Assembly (NCBI RefSeq): GCF_025965075.1
Contig: NZ_JAOPXQ010000098.1
Location: forward strand, 1 to 41,403
Reading direction: 5' to 3'
Source: Aeromicrobium sp.
GTDB lineage: Bacteria; Actinomycetota; Actinomycetes; Propionibacteriales; Nocardioidaceae
DNA: 41,403 bases
The translations under genes and the position numbers were made by a program. Below, in pieces: positions 23,196-30,057 of the stretch; the stretch's first letter is position 1, and every line of letters starts with the position of its first letter. The notes beneath the pieces were generated by a model. The model ran no database searches and had not been told where the DNA came from. It was given only the letters and a program-made list of their open reading frames with translations.

Positions 23196-24026
23196 GTGCC
23201 TTCCCCCACCACGGTCCACGAGCAGCTGACGGACATCCTGGTCCGCGTGGTCGGCTGTCCCGCCGACGCGGTCGTGCCGGGAGCCACGCTCAAGGAGCTC
23301 GGCACGGACTCCCTGACGATCGTCGAGGTCGGCGAGGAGCTCGGCCGGCGGTTCGACATCCACCTGTCCGACGAGACGATCGACTCGCTGGTGACGGTCA
23401 AGGACGCCATCGACGCCGTCGTCAGGCATGATGGCCCGAAGCAGCCCCGTACGCCGAGCGTGCCGCGGGTCGCCGACATCCACACAGCAGCAGCCACCGA
23501 CAGGGCAAGGACCGTGCACCCAGAGGATCACCACGAGCGTCGCCGCCGGGCGACGGGATTCTTCATCTGGTTCGCCGTGATCGGCGGCGTCATCGGCGTC
23601 GTCCTCGGCGTGGCCGGAGCGGCCCTCGTCAGCGTGACCGGGATCAGCGCCGCCGACCTCCCGCCCGTCTCGGCCACGACGACCCCCACCCCGACCGAGA
23701 CGACGACCAAGGCACCCACCGCCAAGCCGACGGAGACCGCCGGTGAGCCGGAGCCCTCGATCACGGCGTCGAGCACGCAGATCTCCCCCGGCCAGAAGTT
23801 CACCCTCGAGGGCGTCTTCCCCGGCAGCGACAAGGGCGAGGCGTTGCAGGTCGAGGTCAAGGACGAGGGATCGGCGTGGGACGACTTCCCGATCCAGCCC
23901 GTGACCCGCGACGGTGGGACGTTCAAGACCGAGCTCTACACGTCACGGACGGGCGCCCGGGAGTTCCGGGTGACCAACACCGAGACCGGCGACTCGACCC
24001 CGGCGGTCAAGGTCGAGATCGGCTGA
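23196..24026 (+). CDS. Membrane-anchored acyl carrier protein fused to an extracellular domain
   Basis: 276 residues. 1-76: an acyl carrier domain with the phosphopantetheine site GTDSL (Ser39) and the helix pattern of ACPs (VVGCPADAVVPGATLKELGTDSL ... LGRRFDIHLSDE). 77-115: polar linker. 116-119: RRRR, then one membrane helix (121-149). 150-190: Thr/Pro-rich stalk. 190-276: a beta-rich domain (SITASSTQISPGQKFTLEGVF ... VTNTETGDSTPAVKVEIG) reminiscent of Ig-like folds. By the positive-inside rule the ACP is cytoplasmic and the C-terminus external. The linker codons (AGG, CAT, GAT, ACA, GCA) are less host-like, as if two genes had been joined. No synthase lies alongside; the divergent hydrolase is the nearest enzyme. 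Function unknown. Confidence 0.85.
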   Translation: MPSPTTVHEQLTDILVRVVGCPADAVVPGATLKELGTDSLTIVEVGEELGRRFDIHLSDETIDSLVTVKDAIDAVVRHDGPKQPRTPSVPRVADIHTAAATDRARTVHPEDHHERRRRATGFFIWFAVIGGVIGVVLGVAGAALVSVTGISAADLPPVSATTTPTPTETTTKAPTAKPTETAGEPEPSITASSTQISPGQKFTLEGVFPGSDKGEALQVEVKDEGSAWDDFPIQPVTRDGGTFKTELYTSRTGAREFRVTNTETGDSTPAVKVEIG

Positions 24027-24068
24027 CCGCCGGCTGGTCGGTCCCGGATCTCCCGGGCCGCTCCCGGG

Positions 24069-24584
24069 TCAGATGACCTGGTGCAGCCAGCGCACGGGTG
24101 CGCCGTCGCCGGCGTGGCGGAACGGCTCGAGCTCGGCGTCCCAGGCGACGCCCAGCAGCCCGTCGAGGGCCGTCTCGATGTCGACCTCGCCGAGCGCGGC
24201 CTTGACCCGGAACGCCTTGATGCGGTCCTCGGGGATCAGGACGTCCCCGTGCAGCCCCGTCATGGCGTGGAAGATGCCGAGCCTGGGCGTGTAGGAGTAG
24301 CGCGCCCCCTCGGTCGAGGCGGTCGGCTCCTCGCTGACCTCGAACCGCAGCTGCTCCCAGCCGCGGAGCGCGGAGGCGATCTTCGCCGCCGTCCCGGCGG
24401 GCGCCTGCCAGGACAGCTCGGCCCGGTAGGTGCCGGGCTCGGCCAGCTGCGGGACCCACGCGATGTCCGGGGTGCCTCCGAGCACGCCGGCAGCGGCCCA
24501 CTCGACGTGTGGGCACAACGCGGATGCCGCTGAGTGCACGAAAAGTACACCCCTGGTCGGGGTCGTCGGCGAAGACATGTTCAT
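24069..24584 (-). CDS. DUF3145 family protein
   Basis: 171 residues. LFVHSAASALCPHVEWAAAGVLG and HGDVLIPEDRIKAF with GVAWDAELEPFRHAGDGAPVRWLHQVI are the conserved blocks of DUF3145, an actinobacterial family of unknown function. ATG 24584 has GGGAGG 6 nt upstream; the ORF track start 52 codons earlier reads through the divergent control region. Divergent from a small GNAT gene (106 bp). Convergent with the ACP fusion gene. Confidence 0.92.
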   Translation of the reverse strand: MNMSSPTTPTRGVLFVHSAASALCPHVEWAAAGVLGGTPDIAWVPQLAEPGTYRAELSWQAPAGTAAKIASALRGWEQLRFEVSEEPTASTEGARYSYTPRLGIFHAMTGLHGDVLIPEDRIKAFRVKAALGEVDIETALDGLLGVAWDAELEPFRHAGDGAPVRWLHQVI

Positions 24585-24690
24585 TCGGTGCCTCCCTAGT
24601 GTCGCCTTCCCCAGCGTCTCGGGAGCACCTGGGACCATTGTGACGTACGTTGGCGTCTGCGGACAACACGCCACCCTGGAGGCATGTCGG

Positions 24691-24996
24691 ATGACGACCA
24701 TCGTGCAGGACAACCCCACCGATTCGCGGTTCGAGATCACCGTCGACGGCGAGCTCGCCGGCTTCGTCGACTACCGCCTGGAGGGTGGGGCGTACGCCCT
24801 CCCCCACACCCGGATCTACCCGCAGTTCGAGGGCCGGGGCCTGGGTGGGCAGCTCATCAGCGGCGCGCTGACCGAGATCGCGGCGCGGGGTGGCTCGGTG
24901 CTGCCCTACTGCCCGTTCGTCCCCAAGGTCATCCGCGACCACCCCGAGTTCCTCGCGCTCGTGCCCGAGGCGAGGCGCGGCGCGTTCGGTCTCTGA
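24691..24996 (+). CDS. Small GNAT-like N-acetyltransferase (Acetyltransf_CG type)
   Basis: 101 residues. Single-domain GCN5-related fold: HTRIYPQFEGRGLGGQLISGAL includes the acetyl-CoA loop (GRGLGG), and VLPYCPFVPKVIRDHPEF is the family's C-terminal block. Substrate unknown. ATG 24691 has GGAGG 8 nt upstream; the longer ORF in the track is not supported. Convergent with the HAD phosphatase, 4 bp between stops. Confidence 0.9.
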   Translation: MTTIVQDNPTDSRFEITVDGELAGFVDYRLEGGAYALPHTRIYPQFEGRGLGGQLISGALTEIAARGGSVLPYCPFVPKVIRDHPEFLALVPEARRGAFGL

Positions 24997-25000
24997 GGCC

Positions 25001-25429
25001 TCACTCGACGACGTGGACGGCGATCTCGTGGTCGCGCCACAGGTCGATGACCGACGGCTTGTCGTCCCACGCCTCCAGGACGTGGAAGCCGTCCGCCGTG
25101 ATCTGCTCGAGGATGTCCTTCTTGACCACGACGTCCTTGCGGTAGTCACCCACGATGCGCAGGTAGAGCGCGTCGTACGGCACGCCGTGCTCGACCAGCC
25201 AGTCGAGCGTCAGGTCGCGCCAGATGAACTCCCGTGACGACACGACCAGGACCGCGCGGCCGGCCTCGTGCTGGGCGACGGCCGCCGCCACGACCTCGGC
25301 GTGCGCCGGGCAGGTGCGTGATGCCCCGTGGAACGCCGGATAGTCCTTGTCGTCACCCTCGATGAGGTGCTCGATGCCCGAGGTGTCGCACAGCGTGCCG
25401 TCCATGTCGAAGATCACCGCGTCGCGCAT
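25001..25429 (-). CDS. HAD-family phosphatase, polynucleotide kinase 3'-phosphatase-like
   Basis: 142 residues. HAD motif I FDMDGTLCDTSG, motif II VVSSREF, motif III lysine in GDYRKDVVVKKDIL, motif IV WDDKPSVIDLWRDH. The GDYRKDxxVKxxIL block is characteristic of the phosphatase half of T4-type polynucleotide kinase and its stand-alone relatives, which remove 3'-phosphates from nucleic-acid ends. No kinase domain is attached. The ORF track start (25612) lies in repeats; ATG 25429 begins MRDAVIFDMDGT. A role in RNA or DNA end repair is inference. Confidence 0.85.
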   Translation of the reverse strand: MRDAVIFDMDGTLCDTSGIEHLIEGDDKDYPAFHGASRTCPAHAEVVAAAVAQHEAGRAVLVVSSREFIWRDLTLDWLVEHGVPYDALYLRIVGDYRKDVVVKKDILEQITADGFHVLEAWDDKPSVIDLWRDHEIAVHVVE

Positions 25430-25486
25430 GGCACCAGTGTGGCGCAGGCCGGGCGGCCGGGACATTCCACCCGTCCCGGCGGGGAA

Positions 25487-25653
25487 CGGTGCACCAGTCG
25501 CCCTTCCGACCGCGCGCGCCGCCGGGGGCGGTGCACCAGTCGACCTACCGGACCGGGTGAGGGCGACCCCCGCACCGCCACTCCGCCCGTTGGGCGACCC
25601 CTGCACCGCCACTCCGCCCGTAGGGCGACCCCTGCACCGCCACCGGAATGGGC
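25487..25653. repeat. Intergenic cluster of direct and inverted repeats
   Basis: Two copies of CGGTGCACCAGTCG (25487 and 25529, 42 bp apart) are followed by 2.7 tandem copies of a 31-bp unit starting GGGCGACCCCTGCACCGCC (25561, 25592, 25623). Read on the other strand the 31-bp unit contains GGCGGTGCAGGGGTCG, an inverted relative of the first motif (core GGCGGTGCA-NNN-GTCG). So five related units lie in two orientations between the HAD gene and tRNA-Met. No ORF and no transposase. Confidence 0.8.
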
Positions 25654-25684
25654 TCCGACCGGCGGCGGTCCGGGTGTCGCGCAG

Positions 25685-25758
25685 TAGGGAGGGCGGGGCT
25701 CGAACCCGCGACCCAGGGATTATGAGTCCCCTGCTCTAACCAGCTGAGCTACCTCCCC
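25685..25758 (-). tRNA. tRNA-Met (anticodon CAT), elongator type
   Basis: Acceptor GGGGAGG/CCTCCCT, anticodon loop CTCATAA (CAT), T arm GCGGGTTCGAGCCCCGC, discriminator A, CCA not encoded. The G1-U72 wobble with A73 matches actinobacterial elongator tRNA-Met. A lysidine-type tRNA-Ile2 also has CAT and cannot be fully excluded; the initiator lacks this acceptor pair and its GGG/CCC anticodon stem. Confidence 0.93.
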
Positions 25759-25773
25759 GAGGGAATGCGCGCC

Positions 25774-25779
25774 TAGCCT
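25774..25779 (+). promoter_or_regulatory. -10 element, leaderless promoter of the PIG-L gene
   Basis: TAGCCT, 6 nt before ATG 25786. Confidence 0.55.
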
Positions 25780-25785
25780 AGCCAC

Positions 25786-26526
25786 ATGGAACCCGTACCC
25801 CTCGAGCCAGTGGACGAGAGCTGGGAGCGCGCGCTCGTCGTCGTGGCCCATCCGGACGACGTCGAGTTCGGAGCGGCGGCCGCGGTCGCGCGCTGGACCG
25901 ACCAGGGCAAGTCGGTCGTCTACTGCATGGTGACGAGCGGCGAGGCCGGGATCGACGGCATCCCGCCGGACGAGTGCCGCGAGATCCGGGTCGCCGAGCA
26001 GCTCGAGTCGGGCCGGATCGTCGGCGTGGAGACCGTCGACTTCCTCGGCCTGCCCGACGGCGTCCTCGAGTACGGCGTCGACCTGCGTCGGGCCATCACG
26101 GCGGTCGTGCGACGGCACCGCCCCGAGGTCATCATCACCAACAACTTCCGGGAGAGCTGGGGCGGCTCGATGCCCAACCAGCCCGACCACATGGCGGTGG
26201 GCCGCGCGGCCCTCAACTCCGCCGCGGACGCCGGCAACCGGTGGATCTTTCCCGAGCAGCTCGTCGACGGCCTCGAGCCCTGGGGCGGCGTCACCCAGGT
26301 CTGGGCCGCTGGCTCCCCCGACAGCCGGCACGCCGTCGACACGACCGACACGTTCGACCGCGGCGTCGCGTCGCTCGCGGCCCATCGCGCGTACATCGAG
26401 GGTCTCGGCTGGACGGACTTCGATCCGGCCGAGTTCCTCGAGGGCATGTCCCGGCCGACCGGCTCACGCCTCGGCGTGACCCATGCGGCTCCCTTCGAGG
26501 TGTTCTCCCTCGTCTGGGGGCAGTGA
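25786..26526 (+). CDS. PIG-L/LmbE-family deacetylase
   Basis: 246 residues. Zn-dependent N-acetyl-sugar deacetylase fold: AHPDD (21-25) with the conserved acidic and His ligands, and NQPDHMAVGRAA carrying the third metal-binding His. In actinobacteria the family includes MshB and Mca of mycothiol metabolism; this one is shorter (246 versus about 290) and lacks their longer ends, so the substrate is open. Convergent with the following gene with only 2 bp between stops. Confidence 0.9.
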   Translation: MEPVPLEPVDESWERALVVVAHPDDVEFGAAAAVARWTDQGKSVVYCMVTSGEAGIDGIPPDECREIRVAEQLESGRIVGVETVDFLGLPDGVLEYGVDLRRAITAVVRRHRPEVIITNNFRESWGGSMPNQPDHMAVGRAALNSAADAGNRWIFPEQLVDGLEPWGGVTQVWAAGSPDSRHAVDTTDTFDRGVASLAAHRAYIEGLGWTDFDPAEFLEGMSRPTGSRLGVTHAAPFEVFSLVWGQ

Positions 26527-26528
26527 GC

Positions 26529-27194
26529 TCAGTCCTGCTCCCGGGAGCGGCGGGCGCCGCGATAGGCGCGCTCCCGCAGCCGGGTGGCCCAGTCGTAGTA
26601 GTCGAGCCCGGGCAGCCGGTTGAGGACCGGGTCGAACGACGGCGAGTCCGTCGACGGCGACTCCTCCAACGTCATCCGGGCGAACGGCGTCCACGGCCCA
26701 CGCCCCTGCGCACAGGTCAGGTCGAACGTGCGCGGCTCGCCGTCCACCGGCAGCGCGGCGAGGTTGAGCGGGCCGACCCGGGTGGAGTACGGGATGAGGG
26801 TCGAGTACGCCTGGTGGTCCGCGCGGCCGGCGGGGAACAGGACGAACCGGGTCAGTCGCCCGAGGCCCGTCGTCGCCAGCAGGATGTCGGCGTGGCGGGC
26901 TCCGTCGGTCGGGATGCGCAGCGCCATGCCGTGGATGTCCGGGAGCGCCGGAGGCAGCCCGGTGGCGCGGGACAGGCGCACCAGGGCCGAGGTCGTGCCG
27001 GCCTCGTCGATCCAGGGCACGCCGACCGGCTCCGGCAGCCCCCGACGCTCCACCACGGCGCCGTAGAGCGTCCCTCGGGGGTGCAACGGCTTGGCGGCGG
27101 GCCGGAGCCGCCCGACCACGCTGAACGCAACGGAGAGGCCGCGGCCCCCCGCGTCGGCCAGGCCCTGCGACAGACGTCCGGATCGGGTCTCCAT
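26529..27194 (-). CDS. Uncharacterised actinobacterial protein, perhaps catalase-fold-like
   Basis: 221 residues, basic. The blocks LHPRGTLYGAVVERRG, ALVRLSRATGLPPALPDIHGMALR and LLATTGLGRLTRFVLFP recur in actinobacterial proteins that I have seen labelled catalase-like or, confusingly, phosphodiesterase. The HGMALRI and phage-like FVLFP segments resemble the catalase barrel, but the heme-binding Tyr motif and catalytic His are absent, so peroxidase activity is unlikely. ATG 27194 has GAGGGG 7 nt upstream. Position: between the PIG-L gene and tRNA-Asn. Function unknown. Confidence 0.65.
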   Translation of the reverse strand: METRSGRLSQGLADAGGRGLSVAFSVVGRLRPAAKPLHPRGTLYGAVVERRGLPEPVGVPWIDEAGTTSALVRLSRATGLPPALPDIHGMALRIPTDGARHADILLATTGLGRLTRFVLFPAGRADHQAYSTLIPYSTRVGPLNLAALPVDGEPRTFDLTCAQGRGPWTPFARMTLEESPSTDSPSFDPVLNRLPGLDYYDWATRLRERAYRGARRSREQD

Positions 27195-27365
27195 GTCGTT
27201 GCCCCTCGTTGGGTGCGCGCCCGCCGGGCGACGGCGCTGCCCGACCCGTACCCCGGGATCCGACCCGTACCCGCTCGACCGAGCATCCGCGACGAGACGA
27301 TCGGTCCGATCGCGCGCCCCGGGAACGACGAAACGGCGCCGAATGTCGACGCCGTTCCGGTCCTG

Positions 27366-27438
27366 CTCCCCCACTTGGACTCGAACCAAGAACCCTCCGA
27401 TTAACAGTCGAATGCTCTGCCAATTGAGCTATGGGGGA
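27366..27438 (-). tRNA. tRNA-Asn (anticodon GTT)
   Basis: Acceptor TCCCCCA/TGGGGGA, D arm AGCTCAATTGGCAGAGC, anticodon stem-loop TTCGA-CTGTTAA-TCGGA (GTT), T arm CTTGGTTCGAGTCCAAG, discriminator G, CCA not encoded. 73 nt. Its first ten bases overlap the end of the sigma-factor ORF. A TAAAGT at 27477-27472 may be its own -10 element inside that ORF. Confidence 0.96.
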
Positions 27439-28022
27439 TCGGCTCCTCGCTGCGGAGGAGCACGGTCGACAACTTTAGCAAGTCCCCTGCGGAGTTGTCG
27501 CATCGCCTTCCCCTCGCGTGTTCGGACCTGCGCGACGGACACTCCCAGGTGCTGTGCCACGGCGATTCGCGACATCGGGATCGGGGTGTCACCCGCGAGT
27601 CCGAACCTCAGACGGACGACCTCGGCGAGCTCCTCGGGCAGCCCCTCCAGGAGGTCCGTGGAACTGACCCCCGGGTCCTCGACGGCCGGCTCCAGGTCAC
27701 CGAGCGGAAGGTCCGGGAGAGCCTCCCGGTGCATCTCGGCACCGATCCAGTGCCACGCGTACGTCGCCAGGCGGACCCCACGGTCGGGATCGAACCGGTC
27801 GATCGCCCGGATCAGCCCGATCGCGCCGGACTGGACGGCTTCGCGGAGCTCCTCGCCACTGAGGCCGCGCAGCCGGGCCCGGAGGGCGACCGACCGCAGG
27901 CCGGACGTGATGAGCTCCGCACGGGCGTCGAGGTCGCCGGTGCGGGCGAGCCGGGCCAGGGCCCGCTCCTCGGCCGCGTCGATCGGTTGGCGGGCCAGCA
28001 GGTCGCGCACGAAGTCATCCAC
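27429..28022 (-). CDS. Small sigma-70-family RNA polymerase sigma factor, stop codon inside tRNA-Asn
   Basis: 197 residues. Region 1.2-like start (DAAEERALARLARTGDLDAR), region 2 core (GLIRAIDRFDPDRGVRLATYAWHWIGAEMHREA), no region 3, and region 4 (LPEELAEVVRLRFGL ... GVSVAQVRTREGKAMRQLR) with an RpoD-type helix-turn-helix. GTG 28022 start; a Shine-Dalgarno is not convincing. The frame ends in TAG made of T8-A9-G10 of tRNA-Asn, and the last dozen residues come from the hairpin GCTCCTC/GAGGAGC before the tRNA. It follows dnaG, the place of rpoD in the classic dnaG-rpoD operon. Regulon unknown. Confidence 0.85.
   Translation of the reverse strand: MDDFVRDLLARQPIDAAEERALARLARTGDLDARAELITSGLRSVALRARLRGLSGEELREAVQSGAIGLIRAIDRFDPDRGVRLATYAWHWIGAEMHREALPDLPLGDLEPAVEDPGVSSTDLLEGLPEELAEVVRLRFGLAGDTPIPMSRIAVAQHLGVSVAQVRTREGKAMRQLRRGLAKVVDRAPPQRGADPP
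27442..27461 (-). promoter_or_regulatory. Hairpin in the tRNA-Asn leader
   Basis: GCTCCTC (27442-27448) and GAGGAGC (27455-27461) flank a 6-nt loop, 3 nt from the tRNA 5' end. It may steer RNase P or RNase processing of a sigma-tRNA transcript. Confidence 0.4.
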
Positions 28023-28097
28023 TCCCCCAGCCTCGGCCGTCTCGCGCCGACGTGGTCGCCTCGACGACCCGGCTGTGGACGCCGGGAAGCGTCACCG

Positions 28098-30002
28098 TCA
28101 GCTGGGGACGTCCTCGCCGAGCGAGCGGTCCCGCAGCTGGCGGAACTGCTGCTCCAGCGCGATGAGCTCGCCGAACATCCGGTTGTAGACCTCGGCCTGC
28201 TCGATCGGGTTGGTGCGCTGCAGCTTGGACTTGACGTCCGCGATGCTCCGACCGAGGGTCAGCAGCTGGAGCCGGATGACGACCGAGGCGACGACGGCGG
28301 GCGTGTTGCCCTCCCGGGCGCGCATCGGCTCGACCGCGGCGATCGACAGGATGCGCTTGGCGTCCTCGTCGGCGACGCTGTCGGCCAGCTGCGGGAGCCA
28401 GTTGGTGTCGGGCCCGGTCGGCCACGGCATCTTCTCGATGTGCTGCCACAGGAGCCGCGAGATGGGATGGGTGAAGTCGTTGTCGTCCAGGTCCTCGGCG
28501 ACCGCCGCGGCGAGGTGGGGGTGCTGCACGATCGCCTTGAGCGCCTCCCGCTCGTCGGCGAACTGGGGCAGGCCGAAGTTGACCGCCGGGGACGGGATCG
28601 CCGCCGGTGCAGCCTCGGCGACCGCGGCCTGCTGGGCACCGGTCCTGGGCGCACCGGCCTTGGGCGCGGAGGCGGCGCGCCGGCGGTGCTCGGACCGGAC
28701 CTGCTCGATGTCGGTGCCGACGCGTCCGGCGATCTCCCGCAGCAGCGCGTCGACCTTGGACTTGTCGCGGATCGCGGACGCCAGCGAGACCGCCTCCCGG
28801 ACGGCATCGACCCGTTGGTCGCCGCGGTCGAGGTCGTACTTGCCCAGCATGTTGTCGAGCACGAAGCGGTAGAGCGGGATCCGGGACGCGACGAGCTCGC
28901 GCACCGCGGCGTCGCCGTCGGCCAGGCGCAGGTCGCACGGGTCCATCCCGCGGGGCTCGACCGCGACATAGGTCTGGGCGACGAACTGCTGGTCGCCGTT
29001 GAACGTCTTGAGGGCCGCACGCTGGCCGGCCTCGTCGCCGTCGAACGTGAAGATGACCTCGCCGTGGAACGCCTGGTCGTCCAGCATCAGCCGGCGCATG
29101 ACCCGCGCATGGTCCTCGCCGAACGCCGTGCCGCACGTCGCGACGGCAGTCGTCACGCCGGCCTCGTGGCAGGCCATGACGTCGGTGTAGCCCTCGACGA
29201 TGACGGCCTGGCTCGAGGACGAGATCGAGCGGCGGGCCAGGTCGAGACCGTAGAGGACCTGGCTCTTCTTGTAGATCGGCGTCTCGGACGTGTTGAGGTA
29301 CTTCGCCTCGACCCGGTCGTCGTCGAACATGCGCCGGGCGCCGAAGCCGATGACCTCGCCGGTCATCTCCCGGATCGGCCAGAGCAGGCGTCCGCGGAAC
29401 CGGTCGTAGAGGCCGCGGGAGCCGCGCGAGGCGAGCCCCCCGACGACCAGCTCCTCCTCCGTGAAGCCCTTGCCGCGCAGGTGGGACACGAGCGCCTCGC
29501 CGCCGCGTGGCGCGAAGCCCATCCCGAACCGCTCGGCGGCGGCCTGGTCGAAGCCGCGGTCCTGGACGAACTGCCGGCCGGCCTGGGCGTCGGGCGACGA
29601 CTGGAGCGCGGCGGCGTAGAACTCGCCGGCCTCGCGGTGCGCGGCGAGCAGCCGCGGCCGCTGGTGCGGGTCACGGCGCGGGCCGGGGGTGCCACCCTCC
29701 TCGTAGCGGAGCGTGATGCCGCCCTTGGCCGCCAGCCGCTCGACCGTCTCGACGAAGCTCAGCCCCTCGATCTCCATCACGAACCTGAAGACGTCTCCGC
29801 CGGCACCGCAGCCGAAGCAGTGGTAGGAGCCGACCGAGGGACGGACGTTGAACGACGGGGACTTCTCGTCGTGGAACGGGCACAGCCCCTTGCGGGAGCC
29901 GCCGCCGGCGTTCTTGAGGGTCACGTACTGCTCGACGACCTCGTCGATGCGGGTGCGTTCGCGGACGAGCTGGATGTCCTCGTCCTTGATGCGCCCGGCC
30001 AT
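28098..30002 (-). CDS. dnaG: DNA primase
   Basis: 634 residues. Makes RNA primers at the replication fork. N-terminal CHC2 zinc ribbon (C41, H44, C62, C65: CPFHDEKSPSF and YHCFGCG), catalytic core with the TOPRIM motifs VIVEGYTD and FTFDGDEAG, and the C-terminal DnaB-interaction domain after an Ala/Pro-rich linker. ATG 30002, not the track start at 30047; TAACAT 7 nt upstream supports a leaderless start. Upstream is dgt (55-bp gap), downstream the small sigma factor. Confidence 0.97.
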   Translation of the reverse strand: MAGRIKDEDIQLVRERTRIDEVVEQYVTLKNAGGGSRKGLCPFHDEKSPSFNVRPSVGSYHCFGCGAGGDVFRFVMEIEGLSFVETVERLAAKGGITLRYEEGGTPGPRRDPHQRPRLLAAHREAGEFYAAALQSSPDAQAGRQFVQDRGFDQAAAERFGMGFAPRGGEALVSHLRGKGFTEEELVVGGLASRGSRGLYDRFRGRLLWPIREMTGEVIGFGARRMFDDDRVEAKYLNTSETPIYKKSQVLYGLDLARRSISSSSQAVIVEGYTDVMACHEAGVTTAVATCGTAFGEDHARVMRRLMLDDQAFHGEVIFTFDGDEAGQRAALKTFNGDQQFVAQTYVAVEPRGMDPCDLRLADGDAAVRELVASRIPLYRFVLDNMLGKYDLDRGDQRVDAVREAVSLASAIRDKSKVDALLREIAGRVGTDIEQVRSEHRRRAASAPKAGAPRTGAQQAAVAEAAPAAIPSPAVNFGLPQFADEREALKAIVQHPHLAAAVAEDLDDNDFTHPISRLLWQHIEKMPWPTGPDTNWLPQLADSVADEDAKRILSIAAVEPMRAREGNTPAVVASVVIRLQLLTLGRSIADVKSKLQRTNPIEQAEVYNRMFGELIALEQQFRQLRDRSLGEDVPS

Positions 30003-30009
30003 GGGGTGA

Positions 30010-30015
30010 ATGTTA
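30010..30015 (-). promoter_or_regulatory. -10 element, leaderless promoter of dnaG
   Basis: Minus-strand TAACAT with a 7-nt spacer before ATG 30002, internal to the GNAT-dgt-dnaG run. Confidence 0.5.
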
Positions 30016-30057
30016 GTCGCCGCCCACCACGGGCGATCGGCCCGCACCGCCTCCGGG

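Noticed and set aside
25487-25653. CRISPR array
   Set aside because: Units are directly tandem with no unique spacers, orientation flips, and no cas genes are present.
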